This document shows positions 16,745 through 26,747 of a DNA stretch of 64,000 nucleotides, piece after piece. The notes under the pieces are model-generated. The model made no database searches. It was not told the DNA's origin and worked only from the letters and a program-made list of their open reading frames with translations. Numbering within the stretch: the first letter of the stretch is position 1; each line of letters starts with the position of its first letter. The stretch lies in the NCBI GenBank assembly GCA_029552545.1, contig JAKPDO010000037.1, positions 1 to 64,000 of the forward strand, read 5' to 3'. Position numbers and translations under genes: made by a program. This stretch comes from Planctomycetota bacterium (lineage in GTDB: Bacteria; Planctomycetota; Phycisphaerae; Sedimentisphaerales; Anaerohalosphaeraceae).

Positions 16745-19552
16745 ATGAAAAAGAGAATCATATGGTTCGCCCTGCTTGCCATCGGATTGGCAGCCGGATT
16801 ATCCTCCTGCCGCCTTGCTTTCTTTGGAAAGCAGTCTGCACCTTCCGCCGGCCGTCTTTTCGATTTTCGGGAAATCACGCTTTCCAATGGACTGAAAGTC
16901 ATCACACTCGAAGACTTCTCCACCCCGATAGTAACCGTTCAGGTCTGGTACCACGTCGGCTCCAAAGACGAAGACCCCGCGCGTCAGGGATTTGCCCACA
17001 TGTTTGAACATATGATGTTCAAGGGAACAGACCGAGTCGGCCCCTCCGACCACTTCGAACTCCTGCGGAAAGTCGGAGCCCATACCAACGGCTACACAAG
17101 CTTCGACAAAACCGTGTATCTGCAGACTCTGCCTGCTGACCAGATTGAACTGGCTCTCTGGCTGGAAGCCGAACGGATGGCTTTTCTCAAAATTGACCAG
17201 AATGCCGTGGACACCGAACGCAAAGTGGTCGAAGAAGAATTGCGGATGCACGAGAACGAACCCTACGGCAATGTCTATAAAAAAGTAGCCGCCGCTCTTT
17301 TTACCGAACATCCCTACCGCTGGGTTCCCATCGGCAACATCGCCCATTTGCGGGCCGCCAGCGCCGCAGAAATGCGGCAGTTTTGGAGTCGCTACTACAC
17401 CCCCAATAACGCCGTCCTGCTGATTGTTGGAGCTGTCGAACACAAAAAAGCTCAAACGCTGGCAGAACGCTATTTCGGCTGGATTCAGCCCCGGCCCCAG
17501 CCGCCCAAAGTAACCGTTCAGGAACCCATGCCCCAAGGCCCCCGAGAACTGACAATTGACGATGAAATCGCCCCCGCCCCGCTGGCCGGAATCGTCTGGC
17601 GCACGGTTCCGCACGGACATCCGGATGAACTGCCGCTGGATTTTCTGGCCTCCATTCTCGGTGAAGGCAGCAGCAGCCGGCTCTATCGACAGCTTGTGGC
17701 GGAAACCCAGACAGCTGTTCAAACGACGGCCTGGACCTACAATCTCGAACAAGACGGAGTTTTTGTCGCCGGCGGCATGCTCAATGAAAACCGTGAGCCC
17801 AATCAGGTTCTTGCGTGCATCCGTTCCGAACTTGAGCGAATCATCTCCGAAGGCATCCGCCCGGAAGAACTCGAAAAAGCCCGAAACAACACCCTCAAAA
17901 AAATAGTGGCTGAAAATTTAACCGTCGAAAGCAAGGCCGAACTCCTCGGAACAGCATCCATGATCCTCGGCGATACGTCCAGGGCCAATGACACCCTGCG
18001 CCGGATTCAGGCCGTAACAGCCGAGGATATCCGCCGCGTTGCCGAAACCTATTTGACAGAATCGCGTCAATTAACGGTCCGTGTTCTTCAGAACCAACTC
18101 GGCAAAAAAGATGATGAACTGGCTCCCTTGACGGCCTTGCGGGAAGAAACATCTCCGCCCCCCGGACGCCCCGGAGAAAAACGACCGGCATATTTCCCCC
18201 AAACACCCCCGCTCAAGCCCATCCAGCCGGCACGGCTCACACCTCACTACGAGGAGCGCATTCTCGACAACGGCCTAAAAATCCTGGTGGTGCCGAATCA
18301 CGAAGTGCCTTTTGTGACCATTATGCTCGGCCTTCCATTCGGCTCCTGGTGTGAAAGCAAGCCGGCCTCGGCTTCCATGGCTTTTGCCATGCTCACCAAG
18401 GGCACCCTCCATTATCCCGAAGCCGACCTGGCCGAAGAGCTCGAACGCCGCGCCATCACCCTGTCCGGACAGGCCTCCCTGGACGACGGCATTGTGTCCC
18501 TGAACTGTCTTTCTCAGCATATAGAAGATGCCGTCCGGCTGCTGGCCGAGGTTGTTCAATACCCGTCTTTTGACCCAAACGAATTTGAAAAACTCCGCCG
18601 CCGGCAAATCGCCTCCATATCGGTTCGTGAACAATCCCCTGAGTACATAGCCGACCGGCAGCTCCAAAAAGAATTATTTGGAAACCATCCGTATGCCCGA
18701 ACACCGGAAGGACAAACCGAAGATTTGAACCGTCTGAATCCGCAGGATCTGTCCGGCTTTTGGAAACAATACGCTCGTCCCGAAAAAGCCGTTCTTATTT
18801 TTGCCGGAGACATCCGTCCGGAAAAGGCCTTCGCCCTCGCTCAAACCCATTTGGGAAGATGGAAAAATCCTTCTCCTCTTCCGGACATCACCCTGCCCCC
18901 CATCCGGCCGAACTCTCCGCAGCACCTGTATCTGGTTCATCTGCCGGGGAGCTCTCAGGCACAAATTCGCATCGGCCAGCTCGGCATTACCCGGCATGAC
19001 CAGCCCGACTACTTCATCAGCCGGATTGTCGGCAGCTATTTCGGCGGCTCTTTTAACAGCCGTCTGAATCAGGTTGTGCGGGTTGAAAAAGGATTGACTT
19101 ACAGCATCTGGAGTACGTACCTCGCTTACAATCAGGCAGGAATGTTTACGATCCAAACCTTTACCAAAAACGATGCTGTCCAGCAGACAATCCAAACCAT
19201 TTTTGACCTGATTGAGGACCTTCGAACCCGCCCGCCGACCTCCAGTGAACTGCAGGATACCAAAACCTATATTGCCGGAACCTTCCTGCTTCGAAGAGAA
19301 ACCCCTCAGCAGATTGCCGAAGACCTTTGGCTGATGGAGTCTCAAAATCTCGGTCGTGACTACCTGGATCGGCTCTTTGAAACCATCCGGACGGCCTCTG
19401 CAGAGGATTGTCTGGCATTGGCGAGAAAAACGATTAGACCTGAGCAGATGATTCTTGTTGTCGTCGGGGACGCAGGGGCTCTTAAGCCGTCCCTCGAATC
19501 CCTCGCCCCCATGACCTGCATCGGTCTGCCGGCAGTCCCCCCTTTACCTTGA
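16745..19552 (+). CDS. M16 family zinc metallopeptidase, double-domain lipoprotein
   Basis: A 935-residue protein with two pitrilysin-type halves. After a signal sequence ending in a plausible lipobox (GLSSC at about residues 18-22), the first half has the inverted zinc site HMFEHMMF and the downstream glutamate in ERKVVEEEL. The second half (from about residue 500, LDNGLKILVVPNHEVPFVTI) lacks the HxxEH motif and is the inactive partner domain that helps form the peptide chamber. Such proteins degrade short peptides in the periplasm. The gene has its own promoter. Confidence 0.92.
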   Translation: MKKRIIWFALLAIGLAAGLSSCRLAFFGKQSAPSAGRLFDFREITLSNGLKVITLEDFSTPIVTVQVWYHVGSKDEDPARQGFAHMFEHMMFKGTDRVGPSDHFELLRKVGAHTNGYTSFDKTVYLQTLPADQIELALWLEAERMAFLKIDQNAVDTERKVVEEELRMHENEPYGNVYKKVAAALFTEHPYRWVPIGNIAHLRAASAAEMRQFWSRYYTPNNAVLLIVGAVEHKKAQTLAERYFGWIQPRPQPPKVTVQEPMPQGPRELTIDDEIAPAPLAGIVWRTVPHGHPDELPLDFLASILGEGSSSRLYRQLVAETQTAVQTTAWTYNLEQDGVFVAGGMLNENREPNQVLACIRSELERIISEGIRPEELEKARNNTLKKIVAENLTVESKAELLGTASMILGDTSRANDTLRRIQAVTAEDIRRVAETYLTESRQLTVRVLQNQLGKKDDELAPLTALREETSPPPGRPGEKRPAYFPQTPPLKPIQPARLTPHYEERILDNGLKILVVPNHEVPFVTIMLGLPFGSWCESKPASASMAFAMLTKGTLHYPEADLAEELERRAITLSGQASLDDGIVSLNCLSQHIEDAVRLLAEVVQYPSFDPNEFEKLRRRQIASISVREQSPEYIADRQLQKELFGNHPYARTPEGQTEDLNRLNPQDLSGFWKQYARPEKAVLIFAGDIRPEKAFALAQTHLGRWKNPSPLPDITLPPIRPNSPQHLYLVHLPGSSQAQIRIGQLGITRHDQPDYFISRIVGSYFGGSFNSRLNQVVRVEKGLTYSIWSTYLAYNQAGMFTIQTFTKNDAVQQTIQTIFDLIEDLRTRPPTSSELQDTKTYIAGTFLLRRETPQQIAEDLWLMESQNLGRDYLDRLFETIRTASAEDCLALARKTIRPEQMILVVVGDAGALKPSLESLAPMTCIGLPAVPPLP

Positions 19553-19571
19553 CCGAGCGGAGAAAAACCGC

Positions 19572-20117
19572 TTACTCAAATTCTTCATCCAGTTCCTCCG
19601 GCTCTTCGGCATCCTCCAGGGGTTCCATCTCCACATCTTCATCAAAGGCCTCCACCTCCTCTTCCTGAACATCCTCATCCTCAAATTCACTGTCTCGTTC
19701 AATGTCAATCGGTCGGCGTTTGATGAAACCGGGACCATTTTCCTTCTCTTTCTGGCGGGCGTATTCCAGACTGTACCGAGTCCAGGGAATCGCATCCAGC
19801 CGTTCCTTCTCAATCGGAATTCCCAATCCTTCACAAATGCCGAAAGTGCCTTCTTCGATTCGATTGAGAGCCAGTTGAATCTCATGCAGAGTTCGTTTGG
19901 CTTCCTCCATCAGCTCCAAACTGAACTCCTGTTCAAAGTTATCCGTTCCGATGTCCGCCAGATGAACCGGCATACTCGAAATCTCCCCCCCGTCCTGGAA
20001 CATATTCTGTTCAATACTTTGCAGGTCCGCCAATACTTCCTTCTGCTTCTCCAGCAGTAGCTGCTTATATCGTTCCAGTTCGCGCTCGCTTAATTTTTTC
20101 GCCTTTTTCTTTCCCAT
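19572..20117 (-). CDS. DksA/TraR-like protein without the zinc-finger cysteines, acidic tail
   Basis: The N-terminal two thirds follow the DksA pattern: a helical hairpin (LERYKQLLLEKQKEVLADLQ), then LIEEGTFGICEG-type text and RLDAIPWTRYSLEYARQKE. In DksA this region holds a C4 zinc finger; here only one cysteine (GICEG) remains. The last 50 residues are almost entirely acidic (EDEDVQEEEVEAFDEDVEME). ATG 20117 has AGGAAGG at good spacing, better than the ATG at 20132. DksA-type proteins act in the RNA polymerase secondary channel; whether this one does is unknown. Confidence 0.8.
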   Translation of the reverse strand: MGKKKAKKLSERELERYKQLLLEKQKEVLADLQSIEQNMFQDGGEISSMPVHLADIGTDNFEQEFSLELMEEAKRTLHEIQLALNRIEEGTFGICEGLGIPIEKERLDAIPWTRYSLEYARQKEKENGPGFIKRRPIDIERDSEFEDEDVQEEEVEAFDEDVEMEPLEDAEEPEELDEEFE

Positions 20118-20443
20118 AGATTCCTTCCTCATATCGCTAAACGGCAGGTCTGCTCCTGCTAATTCCCATCTTTTCGGTCTTTCAGGGTCTTTCTCTTCAG
20201 AAAGAAACGGCGTGAAATTATAGAATGTTCTTTGTAAATCGCAACGGGTATTCTAAAAAACTTCTCTATCTCAACATCCGGTCTTTTTTTCGGCTTATTG
20301 TCTCCTGAATAAGTCCGCTTTCTGGGTTTCTGGATGAATTTTTCAAATTTTTTCTTGCCCCCCTCCTGAAGGGGGATAAAATTTCTCCGTTACCATAAGA
20401 ATACGACAAATAAGAAGAACCTCTTTTCCAGGAGAGTACGGGA
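20118..20443. other. Intergenic region between divergent DksA-like and arginine decarboxylase genes
   Basis: No coding sequence is seen. On the plus strand TTGCCC (20355-20360) and TAAAAT (20377-20382) lie 16 bases apart, and the spacer includes a C5/G5 inverted repeat. This is a possible promoter with built-in operator for the polyamine genes, but the evidence is modest. Confidence 0.4.
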
Positions 20444-20995
20444 ATGCTCAATCTTGTACCGACGCGGATGTTTTTAACGAAAGGGGTCGGCCGGCATAAA
20501 TACCGCCTAAAATCTTTTGAGGAAGCCCTCCGAGACGCCGGGGTAGCCCAGCAGAATCTCGTGCAGGTCTCCTCCATTTTGCCTCCCTATTGCCGGATTA
20601 TCAGCCGAAATGAAGGGCTCAAACTCCTTGTCCCGGGAGCCATCAGCTTCTGCGTCCTGGCTCGGTGTGATACCAACGAACACGGCCGACTGATTGCTTC
20701 TTCCGTCGGCGTTGCTGTCCCCAAACAAAAGAGCAACTGGGGCTACTTAAGCGAAGTGCACGGCCACGGAATGAACAAACGAGAAGCGGAAGATATGGCC
20801 GAAGACCTGGCAGCCGGCATGCTCGGAACAACCCTCGGATACGAAGTAGATCCCGACAAGGCCTGGTCAGAAAAAGAGCAGGCCTACAAATCCAGCGGCT
20901 TGTTCATTAAAACAACCAATATCACCCAGACCGCTCGCGGTGTCAAAGGCCTTTGGACGACTACGGTCGCCATCGCCGTCTTTCTATTTGATTAA
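20444..20995 (+). CDS. Pyruvoyl-dependent arginine decarboxylase
   Basis: A 183-residue PvlArgDC-type enzyme that makes agmatine from arginine. The proenzyme self-cleaves at a Ser-Ser pair to form a pyruvoyl group; VSSILPP at residues 42-48 (Ser43-Ser44) fits the site. Other hallmarks are the start MLNLVPTRMFLTKGVG, GLKLLVPGAISFCVLAR and the end TARGVKGLWTTTVAIAVFLF. AGGAGAG precedes the ATG. The agmatinase gene follows after a terminator-like hairpin, so both serve the arginine-agmatine-putrescine route. Confidence 0.93.
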   Translation: MLNLVPTRMFLTKGVGRHKYRLKSFEEALRDAGVAQQNLVQVSSILPPYCRIISRNEGLKLLVPGAISFCVLARCDTNEHGRLIASSVGVAVPKQKSNWGYLSEVHGHGMNKREAEDMAEDLAAGMLGTTLGYEVDPDKAWSEKEQAYKSSGLFIKTTNITQTARGVKGLWTTTVAIAVFLFD

Positions 20996-21020
20996 AAAAG
21001 GAACAGTTTTGTCAAAAATC

Positions 21021-21056
21021 AGGGATTTTTGGGCAGCCGTCCAAAAATCCCTTTTT
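21021..21056 (+). terminator. Terminator or attenuator between arginine decarboxylase and agmatinase
   Basis: AGGGATTTTTGG and CCAAAAATCCCT form a perfect 12-pair stem with an 8-base loop followed by a short T-run, only 20 bases before the agmatinase ATG. It would limit read-through into the second gene. Confidence 0.7.
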
Positions 21057-21075
21057 CCTTGTCGGGAGATCTGCA

Positions 21076-21936
21076 ATGAGAAAGAGTTCCTCTTTTGGGG
21101 ATTTCGAACCGCACTACACCGATTTCCGGACGGCTCAAATCGTCATCCTGCCGGTTCCGTATGACCAAACCAGCACGTGGATAAAAGGAGCTGACAAGGG
21201 ACCTGAAGCGATTTTGAAAGCGTCAAAAAATCTGGAGTTTTACGATATTCTTACCGACTCGGAGGTCTTCCGTAAAGGGATTGCCACAGATGCGCCTGTT
21301 CTGGATTGTCCAACCCCCGATGAAATGGTCAAACAAGTTCGCCAAAGAATGCTCGGCTATTTTCAAAAAGGCAAATTTCCGGTTCTCTTAGGCGGGGAAC
21401 ATTCTGTTTCCATCGGCGCATTTCAGGCCGCCGCTCAATCGTTCTCCAACCTGACCGTTCTGCAGCTGGATGCCCACGCCGACACCCGGGAAGAATATGA
21501 AGGGTCCATCTACAATCACGCCTGTGTGATGGCTCGAGCCAGGCAGCTTTGTCCTATCGTTCAGGCAGGCATCCGGAGCATGGACTCCTGCGAAAAGCCG
21601 GCTTTGGACAAGACCAGAGTCTTCTTTGCCCATCAAATCGCCGCCGACCCGCAGCGCCGCTGGATTGACACTCTGCTTTCTTTGCTGACGGACAATGTCT
21701 ATCTGACCATCGACCTGGATGTTTTTGACCCGTCCCTGATGCCCGCCACCGGCACTCCCGAACCGGGCGGTCTGGGATGGTACGAGGTGATTTCATTAAT
21801 CGAACAGGTCTGCAGACATCGGAATGTAATCGGGATGGATGTTGTTGAGCTCTGTCCGCGGGAACATCTGTGGGCCAGCGATTTTCTGGCCGCCAAGCTG
21901 ATTTATCAAACCCTCAGCTTTCGCTTCAGGGATTAG
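21076..21936 (+). CDS. speB: Agmatinase
   Basis: A 286-residue ureohydrolase of the arginase/agmatinase superfamily, cleaving agmatine to putrescine and urea. The binuclear manganese ligands sit in LLGGEHSVSIG, LDAHADTREEYEGS and LTIDLDVFDPS, followed by the family segment PATGTPEPGGLGW. An N-terminal region with DQTSTWIKGADKGPEAI supports agmatinase rather than arginase. With the neighbouring arginine decarboxylase it forms a complete two-step putrescine route. It converges on the subtilase gene with an 11-base overlap. Confidence 0.93.
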   Translation: MRKSSSFGDFEPHYTDFRTAQIVILPVPYDQTSTWIKGADKGPEAILKASKNLEFYDILTDSEVFRKGIATDAPVLDCPTPDEMVKQVRQRMLGYFQKGKFPVLLGGEHSVSIGAFQAAAQSFSNLTVLQLDAHADTREEYEGSIYNHACVMARARQLCPIVQAGIRSMDSCEKPALDKTRVFFAHQIAADPQRRWIDTLLSLLTDNVYLTIDLDVFDPSLMPATGTPEPGGLGWYEVISLIEQVCRHRNVIGMDVVELCPREHLWASDFLAAKLIYQTLSFRFRD

Positions 21937-23683
21937 ACGGCAGCAGCGCTTCCTCTGCGGCGGACCATAAACTCCAATACGAACGCCAATCCGCCCACCG
22001 TTGTCTGAGCAGTTCGATTCGGTCCGGGCTGAGCCCAAGGGCCTCTGACAAAGAGGGGTCTCCGAAAATCTCAGACTGTTCCTTCTCAAAAATCTGATAG
22101 ATGACCTTGTCTGTCTGGTCAATCCGGCCGTCTTCGTTCAAATCATACCACCACGGATTGTCCCGGGTGCGGTCCGGTCCAACAGACCACGCCAAACCGA
22201 CGAAACGTCCTGCACTTATCCGGGCCGCCTGCGGCTGACTGAACCGCACCACCAATTCATACGACGCCGCTTCCTCCGGAAGCCGGACATAGAGATGCTC
22301 AACCGTATCCACGGGACTGTCGCCGGCGTCCACCAAAATCTTTTCCGTCTGATTGGGGTCAATCCTCCACAATTCCAGCCGCAAATCTCCATCTTCTTCC
22401 GGCAAAGGCCGAAACGGAAATCGCTCCTCAAAAGCACGATTCCAAACCGCCGTAGCAGTCAAATAGAGTTCCTGTCCTGCCGGAACCGAAATGGAATAAA
22501 CCGCCTCCGGATGGTCTCCATTCAAAATCGGATTGTCCCAGCCCTTCAAGCCGCCCTCTTCCGGACGAGCGCCTTCCGTCAAAAGCGTGTAGGCCTCTTT
22601 GGCATCCAGAAGACCGGCCCCCTGCAGCCAATCCAGCGGCACAAAGGCATCATCTTCCCGTTCGGGGCGTCCCTTATGCCACCACGGCAGCTTCCGAGCC
22701 GAAGTCAGTAAAAGGGCCCGCAGAACACAGTTTCTGGTTTCGGGATGAACTCGCTCGGCCAGCGCCGGCGTCTGATAAATCTTCTGAAACAGCAGAGCCG
22801 CCGTCCCGGAAACCAGGGGGGTAGCCAGACTGGAGTAGTCACCGGCGATTTCATAGGTTGAGGCATCATACGCCGACGGCACGAGAGCACGTCCCGGTGC
22901 CACAAGGTCCGGCTTGCTGCGGCCGTCCGCCGTGGGGCCGAAACTGGAAATCCGCCGATGCGGCGCCGAGAAAAACCTCAAACTCGGTGTTCCATCCGGT
23001 TCTACCTGTGATTGAACAACTCCCACCGCCAAAACATTGGCCCCGCCGGCCGGATACAATACACGGTCTGAAACTCGAAGGCCGTTTCCCGCTGAAGCCA
23101 CCACCAGAACCCCCGTCTTATGGGCCAGACGCTCAATCCCCCGCGTCCACCAATCTTCGTAAAAATCCCCCAAACTGAGCGTGAGCACATCGGCCGAAAA
23201 CGGTTTGCCGCCGAAGACCGTTAAGCTCACAAACCGCCAAAACTCAAAAACCTCCACCGTCGCATCCGGACAAACGCCTTTGTAAACAAAAGGCCCCGTC
23301 AAAGGGTGATTTCCCTGAAAATCCAGACCGATTAAAAGCCCGCCGACAGCCGTTTCATGAGGCGAAAGACCGTACAATCCATTCGAGCCGTCTTCAAAAA
23401 AGACGCGGCCCCCGCGAAGACTGCTGTGAGCCATATTGAAACGATAATCATCCTGCGGCAGTCCGTTCACATACATCATTGAACGGCAGACAGCCGCAAC
23501 GGCAACGTCGGAACCCGTTAAATTCGGTTCGTTTTCCTGCAAATCCCGAATCCCGCAATAGGCAAAGGAAGCGGGCTGGATAGGCACCCTCCGTAAGGAT
23601 TCTTCAGACGCAAAAGCCGAAAAAACCCACCCCGCCAAAAGCAGGAAACTCAAACGGATAGATTGTTGAATCTTTCCGGACAT
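21926..23683 (-). CDS. Secreted S8 family (subtilisin-like) peptidase with dockerin-like segment
   Basis: A 585-residue exported protein: signal peptide SIRLSFLLLAGWVFSAFAS, then a divergent subtilase domain. The His motif appears as SPHETAVGGLLIG, the oxyanion Asn region as VVASAGNGLRV and the Ser motif as YSSLATPLVSGTAALLF, where the canonical GTSMAAP is altered. The catalytic Asp is not obvious. A beta-sandwich-like region follows, then an EF-hand/dockerin-type loop DLNEDGRIDQTDKVI near the C-terminus. Activity may be retained but is uncertain. No neighbouring gene shares its strand closely. Confidence 0.8.
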   Translation of the reverse strand: MSGKIQQSIRLSFLLLAGWVFSAFASEESLRRVPIQPASFAYCGIRDLQENEPNLTGSDVAVAAVCRSMMYVNGLPQDDYRFNMAHSSLRGGRVFFEDGSNGLYGLSPHETAVGGLLIGLDFQGNHPLTGPFVYKGVCPDATVEVFEFWRFVSLTVFGGKPFSADVLTLSLGDFYEDWWTRGIERLAHKTGVLVVASAGNGLRVSDRVLYPAGGANVLAVGVVQSQVEPDGTPSLRFFSAPHRRISSFGPTADGRSKPDLVAPGRALVPSAYDASTYEIAGDYSSLATPLVSGTAALLFQKIYQTPALAERVHPETRNCVLRALLLTSARKLPWWHKGRPEREDDAFVPLDWLQGAGLLDAKEAYTLLTEGARPEEGGLKGWDNPILNGDHPEAVYSISVPAGQELYLTATAVWNRAFEERFPFRPLPEEDGDLRLELWRIDPNQTEKILVDAGDSPVDTVEHLYVRLPEEAASYELVVRFSQPQAARISAGRFVGLAWSVGPDRTRDNPWWYDLNEDGRIDQTDKVIYQIFEKEQSEIFGDPSLSEALGLSPDRIELLRQRWADWRSYWSLWSAAEEALLPSNP

Positions 23684-23845
23684 CCTTTTTCCGAAACTTT
23701 TCTAAAACAAAACCCCTCTATCAATAATAATTCAATAATACATTGTACCACAATCGGCGATACCCCTGCAACAGATTCATTCTTTCTATCTTCGATAAAA
23801 AACATCCGATAATATTCCGCTTCCATCCCAAATTCCGAGAACTTC

Positions 23846-23874
23846 TTGCTTTGCAAACGACAGTCTGATATACT
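23846..23874 (+). promoter_or_regulatory. Sigma-70-type promoter of the pyr operon
   Basis: TTGCTT and TATACT are 17 bases apart. The predicted leader is only about 50 bases, and no PyrR-type attenuator hairpin is visible in it. Confidence 0.6.
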
Positions 23875-23933
23875 CACGTCCGATAGAAAGCAGAAATCAA
23901 GGCATTTGACCCTACTCTGTGAAAAGGGGTGCA

Positions 23934-24461
23934 ATGAGAGTACTGCTCAACGAAGCCCAAATAAGCGAAATACTGGACTCTATCAGTCAAGATATCGCCT
24001 CTGACCTTGGTTCAAACAATAACCTTGTGATTATCGGGATTCGGAGCCGCGGCGAAATTCTTGCTCAGCGTCTCCAGAAGCGGCTCAGCGAACGGCTCGG
24101 CAAGGAAATCCCCTGCGGGACGCTGGATATCACCCTTTACAGAGATGACATCCACGATCCTCAAAACGCCGTTCCGTCCCAGGTGCGGACAACTGAAATT
24201 GATTTCGACATCCACCAAACCACCGTTCTGCTGGTGGATGATGTGCTTCACACCGGACGCTCCGTCCGGGCGGCATTGGATGCGCTGACGGATTTAGGCA
24301 GACCCAAAGCCATTCGGCTGGCGGTCCTGGTCGATCGCGGCAGCCGGGAATTGCCGATTCGCGCAGATTATGTCGGCATTCGTGTTGACGTTAACCCTGA
24401 AGAGCGTGTTCAGGTGCTTTTGAAGGAAACAGACCAAATCGAGCAGGTTTTAGTCGAGTAA
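23934..24461 (+). CDS. pyrR: Bifunctional pyr operon regulator / uracil phosphoribosyltransferase
   Basis: PyrR hallmarks are the PRPP-binding motif [20 protein letters not shown], the [15 protein letters not shown] segment, DITLYRDD and the [19 protein letters not shown] region. PyrR converts uracil and PRPP to UMP and, in Firmicutes, binds pyr mRNA to attenuate transcription. ATG 23934 has AAAGGGG as ribosome site; the frame extends five codons further up without one. It is first of four tightly packed genes. Because no attenuator is seen, the enzymatic role or a different regulatory mode is possible. Confidence 0.92.
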   Translation: MRVLLNEAQISEILDSISQDIASDLGSNNNLVIIGIRSRGEILAQRLQKRLSERLGKEIPCGTLDITLYRDDIHDPQNAVPSQVRTTEIDFDIHQTTVLLVDDVLHTGRSVRAALDALTDLGRPKAIRLAVLVDRGSRELPIRADYVGIRVDVNPEERVQVLLKETDQIEQVLVE

Positions 24462-24465
24462 TTCT

Positions 24466-25437
24466 GTGAACCAGACAACGAAAACGGATTTTCAATGGCG
24501 GCGAAAACACCTCCTCGGTCTGCGAGACCTCAGCCGAAAAGAAATCGAATTTATTTTGGACACCGCCCGCGGTTTTGAAGAATTCAGCACCCGCTCCATC
24601 AAAAAAGCCCCGGCTTTGCGCGGCAAAGTGGTGGTCAATATGTTCTTTGAAGACAGCACACGCACGCGAAACAGCTTTACGCTCGCCGCCAGCCGGCTCA
24701 GTGCCGATGTCATCGAATTCACCAAAACCTCCAGTTCCGTCAACAAGGGAGAAACCCTGATTGACACGGCTCGCAATCTCGAAGCCATGGGGGTTGACAT
24801 TGTCGTAATTCGGCACAATGCAGGCGGAGCACCTCATCTGCTCAGCCGGTCCATCAAGGCCTGTGTCATCAATGCCGGCGACGGTTTCCATGAACATCCG
24901 ACCCAGGCCCTGCTGGATGCCTATACCATCCGCCAAATCAAAGGGTCTCTGGAAGGTCTGAAAATCGGGATTGTCGGCGACATTGCACATTCCCGGGTCG
25001 CCCGCAGCAATATCCATGCTCTGACAAAACTGGGAGCAGAAGTGATTTTGGTCGGTCCTCCGACCCTGATGCCCGCTCAGGTGCAGAACCTGCCCGTTCA
25101 GGTCTCCTACAGTCTGGATGCCGTCATCGACAAGCTCGATGTCATCAACATGCTTCGCATCCAATTCGAACGACTCGGCGGAAATCTCTTCCCCTCCGTA
25201 CGAGAATATTCTCACTTCTACGGCCTGACCGTCGAGCGGCTCAAAAAAGCCAAACCGGATATTCTGGTTATGCACCCCGGCCCGCTGAACCGCGGGCTGG
25301 AAATTGAATCCGAAGTCGCTGACGGTCCCAACAGCGTCATTCTGCGTCAGGTCTCCAACGGGCTGGCCATCCGGATGGCCGTGCTGTTTCTGGTCAATCA
25401 AGCCGCTGTTCTTGAAGCCAAGGACTCACATCCATGA
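24466..25437 (+). CDS. pyrB: Aspartate carbamoyltransferase catalytic subunit
   Basis: A 323-residue ATCase that joins carbamoyl phosphate and aspartate in pyrimidine synthesis. The carbamoyl-phosphate loop [12 protein letters not shown], the Lys loop [10 protein letters not shown], the [12 protein letters not shown] motif and the aspartate-binding region [11 protein letters not shown] are all present. The start is a GTG four bases after the pyrR stop; no regulatory subunit pyrI follows. The end overlaps pyrC by four bases (ATGA), so translation is probably coupled. Confidence 0.95.
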   Translation: MNQTTKTDFQWRRKHLLGLRDLSRKEIEFILDTARGFEEFSTRSIKKAPALRGKVVVNMFFEDSTRTRNSFTLAASRLSADVIEFTKTSSSVNKGETLIDTARNLEAMGVDIVVIRHNAGGAPHLLSRSIKACVINAGDGFHEHPTQALLDAYTIRQIKGSLEGLKIGIVGDIAHSRVARSNIHALTKLGAEVILVGPPTLMPAQVQNLPVQVSYSLDAVIDKLDVINMLRIQFERLGGNLFPSVREYSHFYGLTVERLKKAKPDILVMHPGPLNRGLEIESEVADGPNSVILRQVSNGLAIRMAVLFLVNQAAVLEAKDSHP

Positions 25438-26747
25438 AAGAAACCGCCGCACCTTCCATTTTGATTCGAAACGGACGACTCATTGACCCGGCCAACGGCG
25501 TGGACCGGATTGCCGATCTGCTCGTCGCCGATGGGAAAGTCAGCCAAATCGGACGCCTTCCCGCCAAAGCCGACATCCTCATTGATGCCTCCGGCAAAAT
25601 TGTCTCCCCCGGTCTGATTGACCTGCACGTGCATTTTCGCGAACCGGGCGACGAGGAAGAAGAAACCATCGCCTCCGGCTCCGCCGCCGCCGTAGCAGGC
25701 GGATTTACCTCTGTTGTCTGTATGCCCAACACCAATCCGCCTATTGACAACGCCACCAGTGTCGAGTATGTCCATCGAATGGGGCGGCAAGCCCGAAAAA
25801 CCTTCATCTATGTGATGGGCACACTCACCAAAGGACGAGCCGGAGAAGAATTATCCGAAATGGGGCTGATGGCCCAGGCCGGCGCCATCGGCTTCACCGA
25901 CGACGGCAGCGGAGTTCAGAACGCCGCTGTGATGCTCCGGGCTCTCAAGTATGCCTCGATGTTCAACCGGGTGGTCGCCCAGCATTGTCAGGATGATTCG
26001 CTGGCCCGCGGCGGTGTGATGAACGCCGGCTACAACGCCACCCTTCTCGGACTTCCGGGGATGGACCCCCTCGCTGAGGAAATGATGCTCTGGCGAGACA
26101 TCCAACTGGTTAAAAAAACCAAAACTCGCTATCACGCCCAGCACATTTCCACCGCCGGCTCGGTACAGCTGATTCGCCAGGCCAAACAGGAAGGCCTGCC
26201 TGTCACCTGCGAGGTGACTCCGCATCATCTTCTGCTGACGGAAGAACACCTGAAAGACTACGATACAAACTACAAAGTCAATCCGCCGCTGAGAACCCTG
26301 GCCGACGTGGAAGCTCTGCGCAGAGCCATTCAGGAGGGGCTCGTTGACGCGCTGGCTACAGACCATGCCCCCCATCTGAAAAGCGAAAAAGAACTCGAAT
26401 TCCTGGCGGCGCCCTTCGGCATCGCCTCGCTCGAATGCGCCCTGCCTCTGTACCGCAAAGCCCTGATTGACCCGGGTGTCATTGACTGGCCGCAGCTGCT
26501 CGCCATGCTTACGTATCGACCCGCCCGCGTTCTGAACATCAGCAAAGGCACCCTCGGACTCGGTGACCGGGCGGACATTGCCGTCATCGACCCGGATGCC
26601 GAATGGACGATTGACCCCAATCGCTTCTTCTCCAAAAGCCACAACTGTCCCTATGCCGGCTGGACAGTAAAAGGCAAAGTTCTCTATACCATCGTAGCCG
26701 GAGAAATCCGCTATTGTGCCGAAGGGTATGCCCCTTGCCCCTGCTGA
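25434..26747 (+). CDS. pyrC: Dihydroorotase
   Basis: A 437-residue class I (zinc) dihydroorotase closing carbamoyl aspartate to dihydroorotate. Metal motifs are [18 protein letters not shown], the [14 protein letters not shown] loop, a His in [19 protein letters not shown], and the C-terminal catalytic [14 protein letters not shown]. As in other class I enzymes it may associate with PyrB. The start overlaps pyrB and its end overlaps the NYN gene, making a compact block. The C-terminus is unusually cysteine-rich ([10 protein letters not shown]). Confidence 0.95.
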   Translation: MKETAAPSILIRNGRLIDPANGVDRIADLLVADGKVSQIGRLPAKADILIDASGKIVSPGLIDLHVHFREPGDEEEETIASGSAAAVAGGFTSVVCMPNTNPPIDNATSVEYVHRMGRQARKTFIYVMGTLTKGRAGEELSEMGLMAQAGAIGFTDDGSGVQNAAVMLRALKYASMFNRVVAQHCQDDSLARGGVMNAGYNATLLGLPGMDPLAEEMMLWRDIQLVKKTKTRYHAQHISTAGSVQLIRQAKQEGLPVTCEVTPHHLLLTEEHLKDYDTNYKVNPPLRTLADVEALRRAIQEGLVDALATDHAPHLKSEKELEFLAAPFGIASLECALPLYRKALIDPGVIDWPQLLAMLTYRPARVLNISKGTLGLGDRADIAVIDPDAEWTIDPNRFFSKSHNCPYAGWTVKGKVLYTIVAGEIRYCAEGYAPCPC

